Source: Opacimonas sp002292215
GTDB taxonomy: Bacteria; Pseudomonadota; Gammaproteobacteria; Enterobacterales; Alteromonadaceae
DNA length: 64,000 bases
Assembly (NCBI GenBank): GCA_943846745.1
Contig: OX044360.1
Coordinates: forward strand, 2,604,001-2,668,000
Reading direction: 5' to 3'
This document shows positions 28,680 to 37,488 of the stretch, one piece after another. Positions within the stretch are counted from its first letter, which is position 1. Each line of letters opens with the position of its first letter. The position numbers were made by a program, and so were the translations under genes. The notes under the pieces were generated by a model. It worked only from the letters and a program-made list of their open reading frames with translations, was not told the origin of the DNA and ran no database searches.

Positions 28680-29828
28680 ATGTTTGAATTAATGGATGAC
28701 AATAGTTCGGAAGCTGTAATTAAAGTAATTGGCGTTGGTGGCGGTGGCGGTAATGCCATCGAACACATGGTTGCGAACAAAATCGAAGGTGTTGAATTTA
28801 TAACAATCAACACAGATGCACAGGTATTAAAGAAATCTCAAGCTGATACTGTATTACAGATTGGCAACACGGTAACAAAAGGATTAGGTGCAGGCGCTGA
28901 TCCAAATGTTGGTCGTGAAGCGGCACATGAAGATCGTGAAACTATCCGTCAAGCTATTGACGGTGCGGACATGATCTTTATTACGGCGGGCATGGGGGGC
29001 GGTACTGGTACCGGCGCTGCACCTGAAGTTGCTAAAATTGCTCGCGAAATGGGTGTATTAAGTGTTGCGGTCGTGACGCGTCCATTTGGTTTTGAAGGTA
29101 AAAAGCGTCTTTCGTATGCCAGTCAAGGTATTGATGAGCTAGCTAAGCATGTTGATTCTTTGATTACGATCCCGAATGACAAATTATTGAAAGTACTTGG
29201 TAAAGGTACGCCGTTATTAAAAGCGTTTGAAGCGGCTAACGATGTGTTGTTGGGTTCGGTACGTGGTATTGCAGAATTAATTACTAATCCAGGTTTGATT
29301 AACGTGGATTTCGCGGATGTTAAAACCGTGATGTCAGAGATGGGTACTGCGATGATGGGTACGGGTATTGGCAAAGGCGAAGATCGCGCAGAAGAAGCTG
29401 CCGAACAAGCCATTGCATGTCCGTTACTTGAAGACATCGATTTATCTGGTGCGCGCGGTATTTTGGTTAATATTACTGCTGGTCCTGATTTTGCGATTGA
29501 TGAATATGAGACAGTCGGTAATGCTGTTCGTGCGTTTGCATCTGAAAATGCAACCGTTGTTGTCGGTACCGTTATAGATATGAATATGGCTGACGAAATT
29601 CGTGTGACGGTTGTTGCTACCGGTATCGGTACAGACAAGCCTGATATTTCATTAGTTAAAACAGATGCCCCTCGAATGACTTCTGCTGTCAGTTCAGGAA
29701 GCACTAGTGCAGGCTCAAGTGCTGGCGGTTCGCAAAGCGCGATGACGGCAACTAAACACTTAGACGATGATATGGCAGATTTGGAATACATTGATATTCC
29801 GACGTTTTTACGTAAACAAGCGGACTAA
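28680..29828 (+). CDS. ftsZ: Cell division GTPase FtsZ
   Basis: FtsZ is the tubulin-like GTPase that forms the Z ring. The GTP-binding signature GGGTGTGAAPEVAK, the N-terminal IGVGGGGGNAIEHM and the T7-loop region NVDFADVKTVM are clear. A Ser/Gly/Ala-rich linker (about 320-360) precedes the conserved C-terminal peptide DLEYIDIPTFLRKQ, which binds FtsA, ZapD and other partners. It has 382 residues, as in E. coli (383). Confidence 0.98.
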   Translation: MFELMDDNSSEAVIKVIGVGGGGGNAIEHMVANKIEGVEFITINTDAQVLKKSQADTVLQIGNTVTKGLGAGADPNVGREAAHEDRETIRQAIDGADMIFITAGMGGGTGTGAAPEVAKIAREMGVLSVAVVTRPFGFEGKKRLSYASQGIDELAKHVDSLITIPNDKLLKVLGKGTPLLKAFEAANDVLLGSVRGIAELITNPGLINVDFADVKTVMSEMGTAMMGTGIGKGEDRAEEAAEQAIACPLLEDIDLSGARGILVNITAGPDFAIDEYETVGNAVRAFASENATVVVGTVIDMNMADEIRVTVVATGIGTDKPDISLVKTDAPRMTSAVSSGSTSAGSSAGGSQSAMTATKHLDDDMADLEYIDIPTFLRKQAD

Positions 29829-29899
29829 GTATTGAGGCAAAACTTGACGACCAACTGGTAAGACCATATAATATGTCACAAGTTTTTCAAGGCACAACA

Positions 29900-30817
29900 A
29901 TGATCAGACAACGTACCATCAAACATTCAGTACAAGAGACCGGTATTGGCTTGCACAAAGGCGAAAAAGTCACGATGACACTTCGCCCTGCTCCTGCTAA
30001 TACGGGGATCATATTTCGACGTGTGGATTTAATCCCACATGTTGATATTCCTTCACGGGCTAATGCCGTGAAAGATACTGTGTTGTGTACCTGTATTAGT
30101 AATGATAATGGTGTGACTGTGCATACTGTTGAGCACCTTGCTTCAGCACTTGCAGGCTTAGGTATTGACAATATTATTGTTGAAGTCAATTCACATGAAT
30201 TACCTATTATGGATGGCAGTGCCAGCCCATTTGTGTTCTTGTTACAATCTGCGGGGATCGAAGAGCTCAACGCGCCAAAACAATTTTTAAAACTCATTAA
30301 GACAGTCCGGGTCGAAGATGGCGATAAATGGGCAGAGTTAAGCCCGTTTAACGGTTTTAAAGTGGATTTTGCGATTGATTTTGATCACCCAGTAATTAGC
30401 CAAACGCGACAAAGAATGGTATTAGATTTTAGTTCTGATTCGTATATTGACCATGTTTCTCGTGCACGAACTTTCGGTTTTATGCGTGATTTAGAAATGA
30501 TGAATTCAATGGATCTTGCCTTAGGCGGCAGCATGAATAATGCGGTTGCCTTAGATGAGTATCGAGTGTTAAACCCTGAAGGGTTACGTTATGAAGATGA
30601 ATTTCTCAAACATAAAGTGCTTGATGCAGTGGGTGATTTATATCTTGGCGGCCACAGTATTATAGGCTTACTAAAAGCGTATAAAACAGGACATGGTTTA
30701 AATAATAAGTTGCTTAATGCCGTGTTAGACCAATCGGATGCGTGGGAATATGTTACATATGATGACGAGAGTAGCGCACCCATTCAATATATAAGTCCAG
30801 TAATGGCACTGACCTAA
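29900..30817 (+). CDS. lpxC: UDP-3-O-acyl-N-acetylglucosamine deacetylase LpxC
   Basis: LpxC is a zinc deacetylase and the first committed step of lipid A synthesis. The ATG at 29900, with AAGG 7 bases upstream, gives the standard MIRQRTIKHSVQETGIGLH start and 305 residues, identical in length to E. coli; an in-frame ATG at 29873 is unlikely. Zinc ligands are seen in HTVEHLASAL and in HKVLDAVGDLYLGGHS. It is last in the dcw cluster and is followed by a terminator. Confidence 0.97.
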   Translation: MIRQRTIKHSVQETGIGLHKGEKVTMTLRPAPANTGIIFRRVDLIPHVDIPSRANAVKDTVLCTCISNDNGVTVHTVEHLASALAGLGIDNIIVEVNSHELPIMDGSASPFVFLLQSAGIEELNAPKQFLKLIKTVRVEDGDKWAELSPFNGFKVDFAIDFDHPVISQTRQRMVLDFSSDSYIDHVSRARTFGFMRDLEMMNSMDLALGGSMNNAVALDEYRVLNPEGLRYEDEFLKHKVLDAVGDLYLGGHSIIGLLKAYKTGHGLNNKLLNAVLDQSDAWEYVTYDDESSAPIQYISPVMALT

Positions 30818-30833
30818 GTCAATATTTGATAGC

Positions 30834-30869
30834 AAGCCCTTTACGATATGTTTCGAAAAGGGCTTTTTT
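30834..30869 (+). terminator. Rho-independent terminator after lpxC
   Basis: Arms AAGCCCTTT (30834-30842) and AAAGGGCTT (30857-30865) are followed by two T runs. It lies 16 bases after the lpxC stop and separates the dcw cluster from the M23 peptidase-secA unit. Confidence 0.85.
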
Positions 30870-30939
30870 GTTTTTTAATGGTGTAATTTAGTTTATTATC
30901 TAGCACCTTTTTATTTTTAGTGGAATAGTTCAGACTAAG

Positions 30940-31824
30940 ATGAAATTAACATTTACCTATACCCATCATTCAAAGCGTGTTGAACGCACGATAGATGTGC
31001 GAAAATGGCTAAGTATGTTAGTACTAACTACGGTTTTGGTTTTGATTTCTAGTCGTTCCACTCATTCCGTTGATGAAAACATTCAACGTGTACAATTAGT
31101 TAAGCAAGGCTTATTAGCACAACAAGAAATTGTCTTTACACTGCAACAGGATAGTCAGCTCGAAGTCCAATCATTGGTAAATGAGTTAGCCAAGTTAGAA
31201 CATAAATTAATGTTGCTGAGCATGCAACAAGTTCAATTAGCCAAAAATACAAATCAACAGCTTAACTTTTCTGATGGCCAAGTTGAACCTAACAGTATCA
31301 TCGCGAAACCTGAGCAGTCGCTAAATATACAATCGAAGTTAACGAATTTAAATGACAAGTTGGTACAACAGATAAACCAGCTTGATGCCCTTGAAAAAAT
31401 CCTCAACCACACCCATATAGATGAAGAGCAATATGTTGCTGGAAGACCAATTAATAAAGGTTGGTTATCCTCTTACTATGGCATGCGTGATGATCCTTTT
31501 ACGCAAAATCCTGCAATGCACAAAGGCATTGATTTTGCTGGTACAGAAGGCGATGAAGTTATCGCTACTGCGGCTGGAATTGTCACCTGGTCTGGTGAGC
31601 GTTATGGCTACGGTAATTTAATCGAAATTGACCATGGAAATGGCTTAGTAACACGTTATGGTCACAATAAAGAACTAACAGTAAGTGTCGGTGAAGTTGT
31701 AATTAAAGGCCAAGAAATCGCACTAATCGGGAATACGGGTCGCTCAACGGGCGCTCATGTTCATTATGAAATTATCAAGAACGGTACACAGATAGACCCG
31801 TTGCCATATGTCTATCGTCAATAA
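30940..31824 (+). CDS. M23-family metallopeptidase (LytM-type), membrane-anchored
   Basis: This is a predicted envelope peptidoglycan endopeptidase or divisome regulator. A single N-terminal hydrophobic helix (about 24-40) is followed by a coiled-coil region (about 45-165) and a C-terminal LytM domain. The zinc motifs are intact: His in MHKGIDFAG (HxxxD) and HVHYE (HxH), so catalytic activity is plausible. It has 294 residues. It sits 20 bases before secA, in the position where E. coli has the secretion monitor secM; no secM-like arrest sequence is seen. Confidence 0.85.
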   Translation: MKLTFTYTHHSKRVERTIDVRKWLSMLVLTTVLVLISSRSTHSVDENIQRVQLVKQGLLAQQEIVFTLQQDSQLEVQSLVNELAKLEHKLMLLSMQQVQLAKNTNQQLNFSDGQVEPNSIIAKPEQSLNIQSKLTNLNDKLVQQINQLDALEKILNHTHIDEEQYVAGRPINKGWLSSYYGMRDDPFTQNPAMHKGIDFAGTEGDEVIATAAGIVTWSGERYGYGNLIEIDHGNGLVTRYGHNKELTVSVGEVVIKGQEIALIGNTGRSTGAHVHYEIIKNGTQIDPLPYVYRQ

Positions 31825-31844
31825 TCAACGGAATTAATTAACCC

Positions 31845-34523
31845 ATGTTCACATCAATTGCACGCAAAGTTTTCGGTAGTCGCAACGATCGCCTTCTAAA
31901 AAAAATTAATAAAGCGAATCAGCAAATAAATGCGTTTGAAGAATCTCTCCAAGCATTATCTGACTCTGAACTGCAAGCTAAAACAGCTGAGTTTAAAGCT
32001 AAAATTGAAGCTGGTGCGACACTTGATTCATTGTTACAAGAAGCGTTTGCAGTTGTTCGTGAAGCGAGTGTGCGTGTATATGGTATGCGTCCTTTTGATG
32101 TGCAGTTAACCGGTGCAACCGTGTTACATCAGGGAAAAATTGCTGAGATGCGTACCGGTGAAGGTAAAACATTAACCTCGACCTTAGCGACGTATCTCAA
32201 TGCCATTACCGGTCGTGGTGTGCATGTTATTACGGTAAATGATTACTTAGCAAAACGTGATGCCGATTGGAGTAGAGATTTATTCTCATTTCTAGGACTG
32301 AGCGTAGGCTGTAATATTCCAGGTTTAGGACATGAAGAAAAACGTGCCGCGTATGCTTGTGATATTACCTATGGTACCAACAACGAATTCGGTTTTGATT
32401 ATTTGCGCGATAATATGGCATTTAGCCCGAATGATAGGGTGCAACGTGAACTGCATTATGCCGTTATCGATGAAGTTGATTCGATCCTAATCGATGAAGC
32501 AAGAACACCATTGATTATTTCAGGTGCTGCCGAAGATAGCTCTGCAATGTACAAGAAAATCAATTCATTGGTGCCTAAACTACATCAACAAGAAAAAGAA
32601 GATGAAGAGGGCATTGAAGGTGATGGCCATTTTACGATAGATGAAAAAGGCAAGCAGGTCTACTTAACGGAGAAAGGTCAAATCTACGTAGAAGAATTAT
32701 TGTTGGAAGCCGGTATATTAGGCGCGGAACAATCTTTATTTTCCTCTGCAAATATTGCCTTATTACAGCATGTCAACTCGGCATTAAAAGCACATAAATT
32801 ATTTACCAAAGACGTTGATTATATCGTTAAAGACGATGAAATCGTTATCGTTGATGAACATACCGGGCGTACCATGGAAGGACGTCGTTGGTCTGAAGGT
32901 TTGCACCAAGCTGTTGAAGCGAAAGAAGGCGTTAATATTCAAAATGAAAACCAAACGATGGCGTCTATTACCTTCCAAAACTATTTCCGTTTGTATGAAA
33001 AATTAGGTGGGATGACAGGTACGGCTGATACCGAAGCTTTTGAATTTCAACATATCTACGGTCTTGAAACCGTCGTCGTTCCGACGAATCGTAGCATGGT
33101 CAGAAAAGATATGCCTGATCTAATTTATATGACAGTCGAAGAAAAATACGATGCGATTGTCCAAGATATTTTAAGCTGTGTGGCTAGTGGACAGCCAGTA
33201 CTAGTGGGTACTGTATCAATTGAAAATTCAGAATTACTATCTGGCGTATTGAAAAAACAAAAAATCAAGCACAAAGTACTGAATGCCAAATTCCATGAAC
33301 AAGAAGCGGATATCGTTGCACAAGCTGGTATGCCTGGCGCAGTTACTATCGCGACAAACATGGCTGGTCGTGGAACTGATATTGTACTGGGTGGTAATTT
33401 ACAAGTTGAATTAACTGATGTTACTGATCCTGCTCAACGTGAAAAGATCACAGCAGCATGGAGAGAACGTCATGATGCTGTGCTAGAGTCTGGTGGTTTA
33501 CATATTATCGGTACTGAACGTCATGAATCACGTCGTATTGATAATCAGTTACGTGGGCGTTCTGGGCGTCAAGGCGATGCCGGCTCTTCACGCTTTTACT
33601 TATCCCTTGATGACGCACTGATGCGGATCTTTGCTTCTGAAAAAATGGGTAATATGATGAAGCGTTTAGGCATGGAAAAAGGCGAGGCGATTGAACATCC
33701 TTGGGTGACTCGCGCCATAGAGAATGCTCAACGTAAAGTGGAAGGTCGTAACTTCGATATCCGTAAGCAACTACTAGAATATGATGATGTGGCCAATGAC
33801 CAACGTAAAGTCATTTATGAGCAGCGTAATGAATTGTTAGATGAAGGTGACATTGGTGAAACGATCTCAGCTATCCGTTCTGATGTCATTGATGATGTAA
33901 TCAGTCAGTATATTCCACCACAATCTCTTGAAGAAATGTGGGATGTTGCGAGTCTTGAGGATCGTTTAAAAGGCGATTACCACGTTGAGTTACCATTACA
34001 ACAATGGCTAGATGAAGACGACAAGTTATTTGAAGAAAAATTACGTGAAAAAATTCACACCGCGATTAACGATGCTTATCAAGCAAAAGTGGATGTTGTC
34101 GGTGAAGATGTCATCCGCCAATTTGAGAAAGCCGTGATGTTACAATCCTTGGATAACCATTGGAAAGAACACCTTGCTGCGATGGATTATTTACGCCAAG
34201 GTATTCATTTACGTGGCTACGCACAAAAAAATCCGAAACAAGAATATAAGCGTGAATCATTTGAGTTGTTTTCAGATATGCTCGAAAACCTAAAGATTGA
34301 AGTCATTAGCTTATTAAGTAAAGTACAAGTAAAAGCGGAATCAGATGTTGAAGAAGTTGAACGTCAGCGTCAAGAAGCAGCTTCACAACCCACTGTCACC
34401 AATCATGAAGAGCCACAAAGCTCAGTTCAGATTGGCCATCGTCAAGGTCCTAAAGTAGGGCGTAATGATGCATGTCCCTGTGGTTCTGGTAAAAAATACA
34501 AGCAGTGTCACGGTAAACTATAG
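31845..34523 (+). CDS. secA: Preprotein translocase ATPase SecA
   Basis: SecA is the motor ATPase of the Sec protein export pathway. Walker A is MRTGEGKT (residues 102-109), with the DEAD-like Walker B in VIDEVDSILIDEARTPLII, later helicase motifs TNMAGRGTDI and LRGRSGRQGD, and the C-terminal zinc-binding SEC-C motif DACPCGSGKKYKQCHG. It has 892 residues, close to E. coli (901). It follows the M23 peptidase gene closely, and mutT starts 8 bases downstream, the usual neighbour. Confidence 0.98.
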   Translation: MFTSIARKVFGSRNDRLLKKINKANQQINAFEESLQALSDSELQAKTAEFKAKIEAGATLDSLLQEAFAVVREASVRVYGMRPFDVQLTGATVLHQGKIAEMRTGEGKTLTSTLATYLNAITGRGVHVITVNDYLAKRDADWSRDLFSFLGLSVGCNIPGLGHEEKRAAYACDITYGTNNEFGFDYLRDNMAFSPNDRVQRELHYAVIDEVDSILIDEARTPLIISGAAEDSSAMYKKINSLVPKLHQQEKEDEEGIEGDGHFTIDEKGKQVYLTEKGQIYVEELLLEAGILGAEQSLFSSANIALLQHVNSALKAHKLFTKDVDYIVKDDEIVIVDEHTGRTMEGRRWSEGLHQAVEAKEGVNIQNENQTMASITFQNYFRLYEKLGGMTGTADTEAFEFQHIYGLETVVVPTNRSMVRKDMPDLIYMTVEEKYDAIVQDILSCVASGQPVLVGTVSIENSELLSGVLKKQKIKHKVLNAKFHEQEADIVAQAGMPGAVTIATNMAGRGTDIVLGGNLQVELTDVTDPAQREKITAAWRERHDAVLESGGLHIIGTERHESRRIDNQLRGRSGRQGDAGSSRFYLSLDDALMRIFASEKMGNMMKRLGMEKGEAIEHPWVTRAIENAQRKVEGRNFDIRKQLLEYDDVANDQRKVIYEQRNELLDEGDIGETISAIRSDVIDDVISQYIPPQSLEEMWDVASLEDRLKGDYHVELPLQQWLDEDDKLFEEKLREKIHTAINDAYQAKVDVVGEDVIRQFEKAVMLQSLDNHWKEHLAAMDYLRQGIHLRGYAQKNPKQEYKRESFELFSDMLENLKIEVISLLSKVQVKAESDVEEVERQRQEAASQPTVTNHEEPQSSVQIGHRQGPKVGRNDACPCGSGKKYKQCHGKL

Positions 34524-34531
34524 TTAATATT

Positions 34532-34954
34532 ATGCCGGTAAAACACATTCATGTTGCGGTTGGTGTGATCCTTGACTCTCCACTTAAGTCAGCCCAGCCT
34601 CAGCAAGTATACTTGACGCGTCGAGCTACCGATGTCCACCAAGGTGGTAAATGGGAGTTCCCTGGCGGTAAGGTAGAAAGAGATGAATCTACTTTTTTAG
34701 CCTTGCAACGTGAGCTAAACGAAGAAATAGGCATAACCGTCAATACTAGCGACCACTTCATGGATATTCGTCATGATTATGGGGATAAGCAAGTTTGGTT
34801 AGATATACATGTGGTGACTGATTTCACTGGCACACCTCATGGTAAAGAAGGGCAGTTAGGTCAATGGTTTGCATTGACGCAAATCGTAACGTTAGATTTT
34901 CCAGCTGCAAACCAACCTATCATTGATAAGTTGTTAACCCAGTTTACCACTTAA
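34532..34954 (+). CDS. mutT: 8-oxo-dGTP diphosphatase MutT
   Basis: MutT is a Nudix hydrolase that removes 8-oxo-dGTP from the nucleotide pool. The Nudix box is complete: GGKVERDESTFLALQREL followed by NEEIGI. The product has 140 residues and begins KHIHVAVGVI, typical of MutT. It lies directly behind secA, as in most gammaproteobacteria. Its last 11 bases overlap the end of the convergent aspartoacylase gene. Confidence 0.94.
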   Translation: MPVKHIHVAVGVILDSPLKSAQPQQVYLTRRATDVHQGGKWEFPGGKVERDESTFLALQRELNEEIGITVNTSDHFMDIRHDYGDKQVWLDIHVVTDFTGTPHGKEGQLGQWFALTQIVTLDFPAANQPIIDKLLTQFTT

Positions 34955-35819
34955 ATTTAAGTGCAGTAGCAAAGGCGACTTTGCTGTTTTTATATGCCGC
35001 TTCATTGATGAAATGCGGATATATAGCTTGCTCACCAGTCAATAACACTTCAGTACCATCAAACATTCTAAAAATGGGATCGCCGATTTTGACTCTCTCA
35101 TAATCACGATCTAGCATGTTTTCATGAACCAATCCTGCTACTTCATTTGCTTCATCGAGTGGAAATTTGACCACATCAAGCAATCGATATGCAGTAAATT
35201 CTGGGATCTCTGGCAGCGTATTTTGATTATATAAATCACAATAGGTCAAAATGTGATCTAGCATCTCTTCACATGCTAACAAGATATCCATCCGTGATAC
35301 GCCTTGAGGTTGAGCGCCTAATTCGAGCATTATCCCATGCTGACCAATCGTACATAGATAAGGGTGCTCTAGATAAGCGATCTCATCCTCTAATAGTATA
35401 TTTGCACTAGGCATATGAGCCTTTAAATACCCGCCCATGTTACGGTAGAAAGGTGAATCTTCGAGAAGGATCAGTGTAGCCCCCATCGCTGATGTAGTAT
35501 TATGAATATCGATGACTAAATCAGTTTTCGAATCTTGCTTAGGGCCGAATTGTTGATTGAGCAGCTTAGCAATGTTTAGCTCAACTAACGTAGTATCTAA
35601 AGATGCCAAATTTTCTACACTAAATTGCCGATTTAAGTCGACATCAATAAAGCGGGTATTCTGTTCAACAGCAGTGGGGTTGGCAATGACATATGTAAAG
35701 TTAAAGGTATCAAAAACTGGATTTTCGTGTCTTTTTTTAAGTGATTGTATGATATGCACACCGGTAAGTTCGTTACCGTGTGTGCCACCGATAATAGCGA
35801 TGGATTTAATTGATGACAT
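34944..35819 (-). CDS. Aspartoacylase
   Basis: This is a zinc amidohydrolase of the AstE/AspA family that probably deacylates N-acetylaspartate or related N-acyl amino acids. The zinc motif IIGGTHGNELTGVHI, the substrate motif NPTAVEQNTRFIDVDLNRQF and the later VIDIHNTTSAMG are the aspartoacylase pattern rather than that of succinylglutamate desuccinylase. The length of 291 residues fits aspartoacylases. It lies 11 bases after yacG on the same strand and so probably ends that operon. This is not a usual neighbour of yacG or mutT, so it looks like an insertion into a conserved junction. Confidence 0.82.
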   Translation of the reverse strand: MSSIKSIAIIGGTHGNELTGVHIIQSLKKRHENPVFDTFNFTYVIANPTAVEQNTRFIDVDLNRQFSVENLASLDTTLVELNIAKLLNQQFGPKQDSKTDLVIDIHNTTSAMGATLILLEDSPFYRNMGGYLKAHMPSANILLEDEIAYLEHPYLCTIGQHGIMLELGAQPQGVSRMDILLACEEMLDHILTYCDLYNQNTLPEIPEFTAYRLLDVVKFPLDEANEVAGLVHENMLDRDYERVKIGDPIFRMFDGTEVLLTGEQAIYPHFINEAAYKNSKVAFATALKFKW

Positions 35820-35830
35820 AAGTGTGTCGC

Positions 35831-36058
35831 TTATTTAAAAAATGAGTCAGATTGTTGCGCGAGAAGTGCTTCTATATCTTCTATGTCAGGTAATTCAGAT
35901 GGCTGAGTATTGCTATTTGCACCACACGGGATAGCTTTTACTTCATCAGCCCACTCACCTAAATCAATAAGTTGGCATTGTTTCGAACAAAAGGGACGAT
36001 GTTCAGAGGCTGCGCTCCAGACTACGGTTGCTTTACAATTTGGGCATGCAACTTCCAT
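35831..36058 (-). CDS. yacG: DNA gyrase inhibitor YacG, zinc-binding
   Basis: YacG is a small zinc protein that binds GyrB and inhibits gyrase. It has 75 residues with a four-cysteine zinc site: CPNCKATVVW near the N-terminus and RPFCSKQCQLIDLGEWADE in the middle. An acidic tail follows. Its start directly follows the zapD stop (no gap), indicating coupling in the coaE-zapD-yacG operon. Confidence 0.93.
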   Translation of the reverse strand: MEVACPNCKATVVWSAASEHRPFCSKQCQLIDLGEWADEVKAIPCGANSNTQPSELPDIEDIEALLAQQSDSFFK

Positions 36059-36811
36059 TTAACAACTCGCCATTAAAAAAGTCACTGCTTCATCGACAGT
36101 TGCACTGTCATTATCTTGTTGTGTAAATTTCATAAAACGTACGGCATAACGGTATTTGTTACCACTGAGTGTAGGATAAAACTGTGTGTTTTTTGCTGTT
36201 TCTACCCGTATAAGTTCGACTTTATTATCAGCAATACCTTGATAAAAACCATTTGGAACCGATATTTCATTCAATTCACTACGCCCACGAATAAATTGCA
36301 TTGTGGTTGCAACGGCATCTTTTAACACTGCTAATGGTGCTAGCCATTGATTGAAGTTTAATTGTTTGGTGTCTTTGTCTAAAAAAAGCCAAAAATGTAA
36401 TTTGGGTAAATCAAAACTACAAGTCGCACCCGGTATTGAAAAACGTTGTCGTATGGCGGTCAAGAATCTGTCAGATTTTAATTCTTGGCCAACACGCTTG
36501 GAATCTTTAAGTTTCATGACGATGGTATCAACGATTTCAAGTTGACCTTCGATAAGTTTTACATCGATATGTGGATGAGTCATCCATGCTGTTAAGGCGC
36601 TTTTGTAACTCGCTAAATCACGTAACAATTCAGTTCGTAAATCGATGCGTTCGATTAGTTCTAGCAAGTTAAAATAATCACGGAAAAATTGGATTTCAGT
36701 ATGTTGTTCGCAGATTTTATCTGGCTGGCTTAGTGCCGTAAAAAGGTGTTCAACGCGCAAGTAATTTCTCACTTTTTCATTGAGTGGAAATTCATAAACT
36801 ACTGGCGTCAT
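36059..36811 (-). CDS. zapD: Cell division protein ZapD
   Basis: ZapD is a cytoplasmic factor that binds the FtsZ C-terminal peptide and bundles protofilaments. It has 250 residues. Family patterns include the N-terminal YEFPLNEKVRNYLRVEHLF, the RTELLRDL region, IPGATCSFDLPKLHFWL and a C-terminal RYAVRFMKF. It lies between coaE and yacG as in other gammaproteobacteria. The ATG is preceded by AGGAG. Confidence 0.95.
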   Translation of the reverse strand: MTPVVYEFPLNEKVRNYLRVEHLFTALSQPDKICEQHTEIQFFRDYFNLLELIERIDLRTELLRDLASYKSALTAWMTHPHIDVKLIEGQLEIVDTIVMKLKDSKRVGQELKSDRFLTAIRQRFSIPGATCSFDLPKLHFWLFLDKDTKQLNFNQWLAPLAVLKDAVATTMQFIRGRSELNEISVPNGFYQGIADNKVELIRVETAKNTQFYPTLSGNKYRYAVRFMKFTQQDNDSATVDEAVTFLMASC

Positions 36812-36855
36812 GTGTTACTCCTAATATCGTAGTATGCAATATTGTATAAATCCAG

Positions 36856-37488
36856 TTAATTTTCAAGCGTAATTTTTGATTTTCCGACATTTTTTGTCAA
36901 TTTTGTATAAAAATGATGTAATTTTCTTACTTGAATCAAGCTTTGAGGAATACTTCCTGAATTATCAATAATATCATCAGCTTTGTCCAGTCGGCTAGGG
37001 CGATCAATTTGGGCTGCAATAATGGCGTTTATCGTGGCAATGTCACTATTGTCTCGGCTACTAACACGCTCGAGTTGAGTCGCTTCATTTACATCGACAA
37101 CTAATATTCTATCACACAATTCATCTAGGTTGTTTTCAAGCAATAATGGCACGGATAAAATCGTATAGTGGGATTGTGAAGCTTTGAGTTGACGTTCAAT
37201 TTCGGTGCGAATTAACGGATGTAATAGTGCGTTTAGCCACTGTGTCTGTGTCGGTTCTGCAAAGATTATCTTTCGCAGTTTAGCACGGTCTAAACTGCCA
37301 TCTGCCGCTATTATGTCGTGGCCAAAACGAGTGATTATTGCTGATAGACCTGGGCTATTTGGCGCGACTACTTCGCGGGCAATAATATCTGCATCGACAA
37401 TGGTGATACCTAAGCGAGCAAATTCATCACTAATCGTACTTTTGCCGCAGCCAATACCACCCGTTAAGCCTATGATTATTCCACTCAT
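36856..37488 (-). CDS. coaE: Dephospho-CoA kinase CoaE
   Basis: CoaE catalyses the last step of coenzyme A synthesis, phosphorylating dephospho-CoA at the ribose 3'-OH. Walker A is GLTGGIGCGKST at the N-terminus, with VDADIIAREVV and the CoA domain segment VSVPLLLENN-like (ILSVPLLLENNLDEL) following. I chose the ATG at 37488, which overlaps the pilD stop by one base (TGATG) and gives 210 residues; upstream in-frame codons lie inside pilD. Confidence 0.95.
   Translation of the reverse strand: MSGIIIGLTGGIGCGKSTISDEFARLGITIVDADIIAREVVAPNSPGLSAIITRFGHDIIAADGSLDRAKLRKIIFAEPTQTQWLNALLHPLIRTEIERQLKASQSHYTILSVPLLLENNLDELCDRILVVDVNEATQLERVSSRDNSDIATINAIIAAQIDRPSRLDKADDIIDNSGSIPQSLIQVRKLHHFYTKLTKNVGKSKITLEN

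Noticed and set aside
29123..29791. A 222-codon open frame antisense to ftsZ
   Set aside because: It mirrors the codon pattern of ftsZ, has no family features and no binding site; ftsZ itself is unmistakable.
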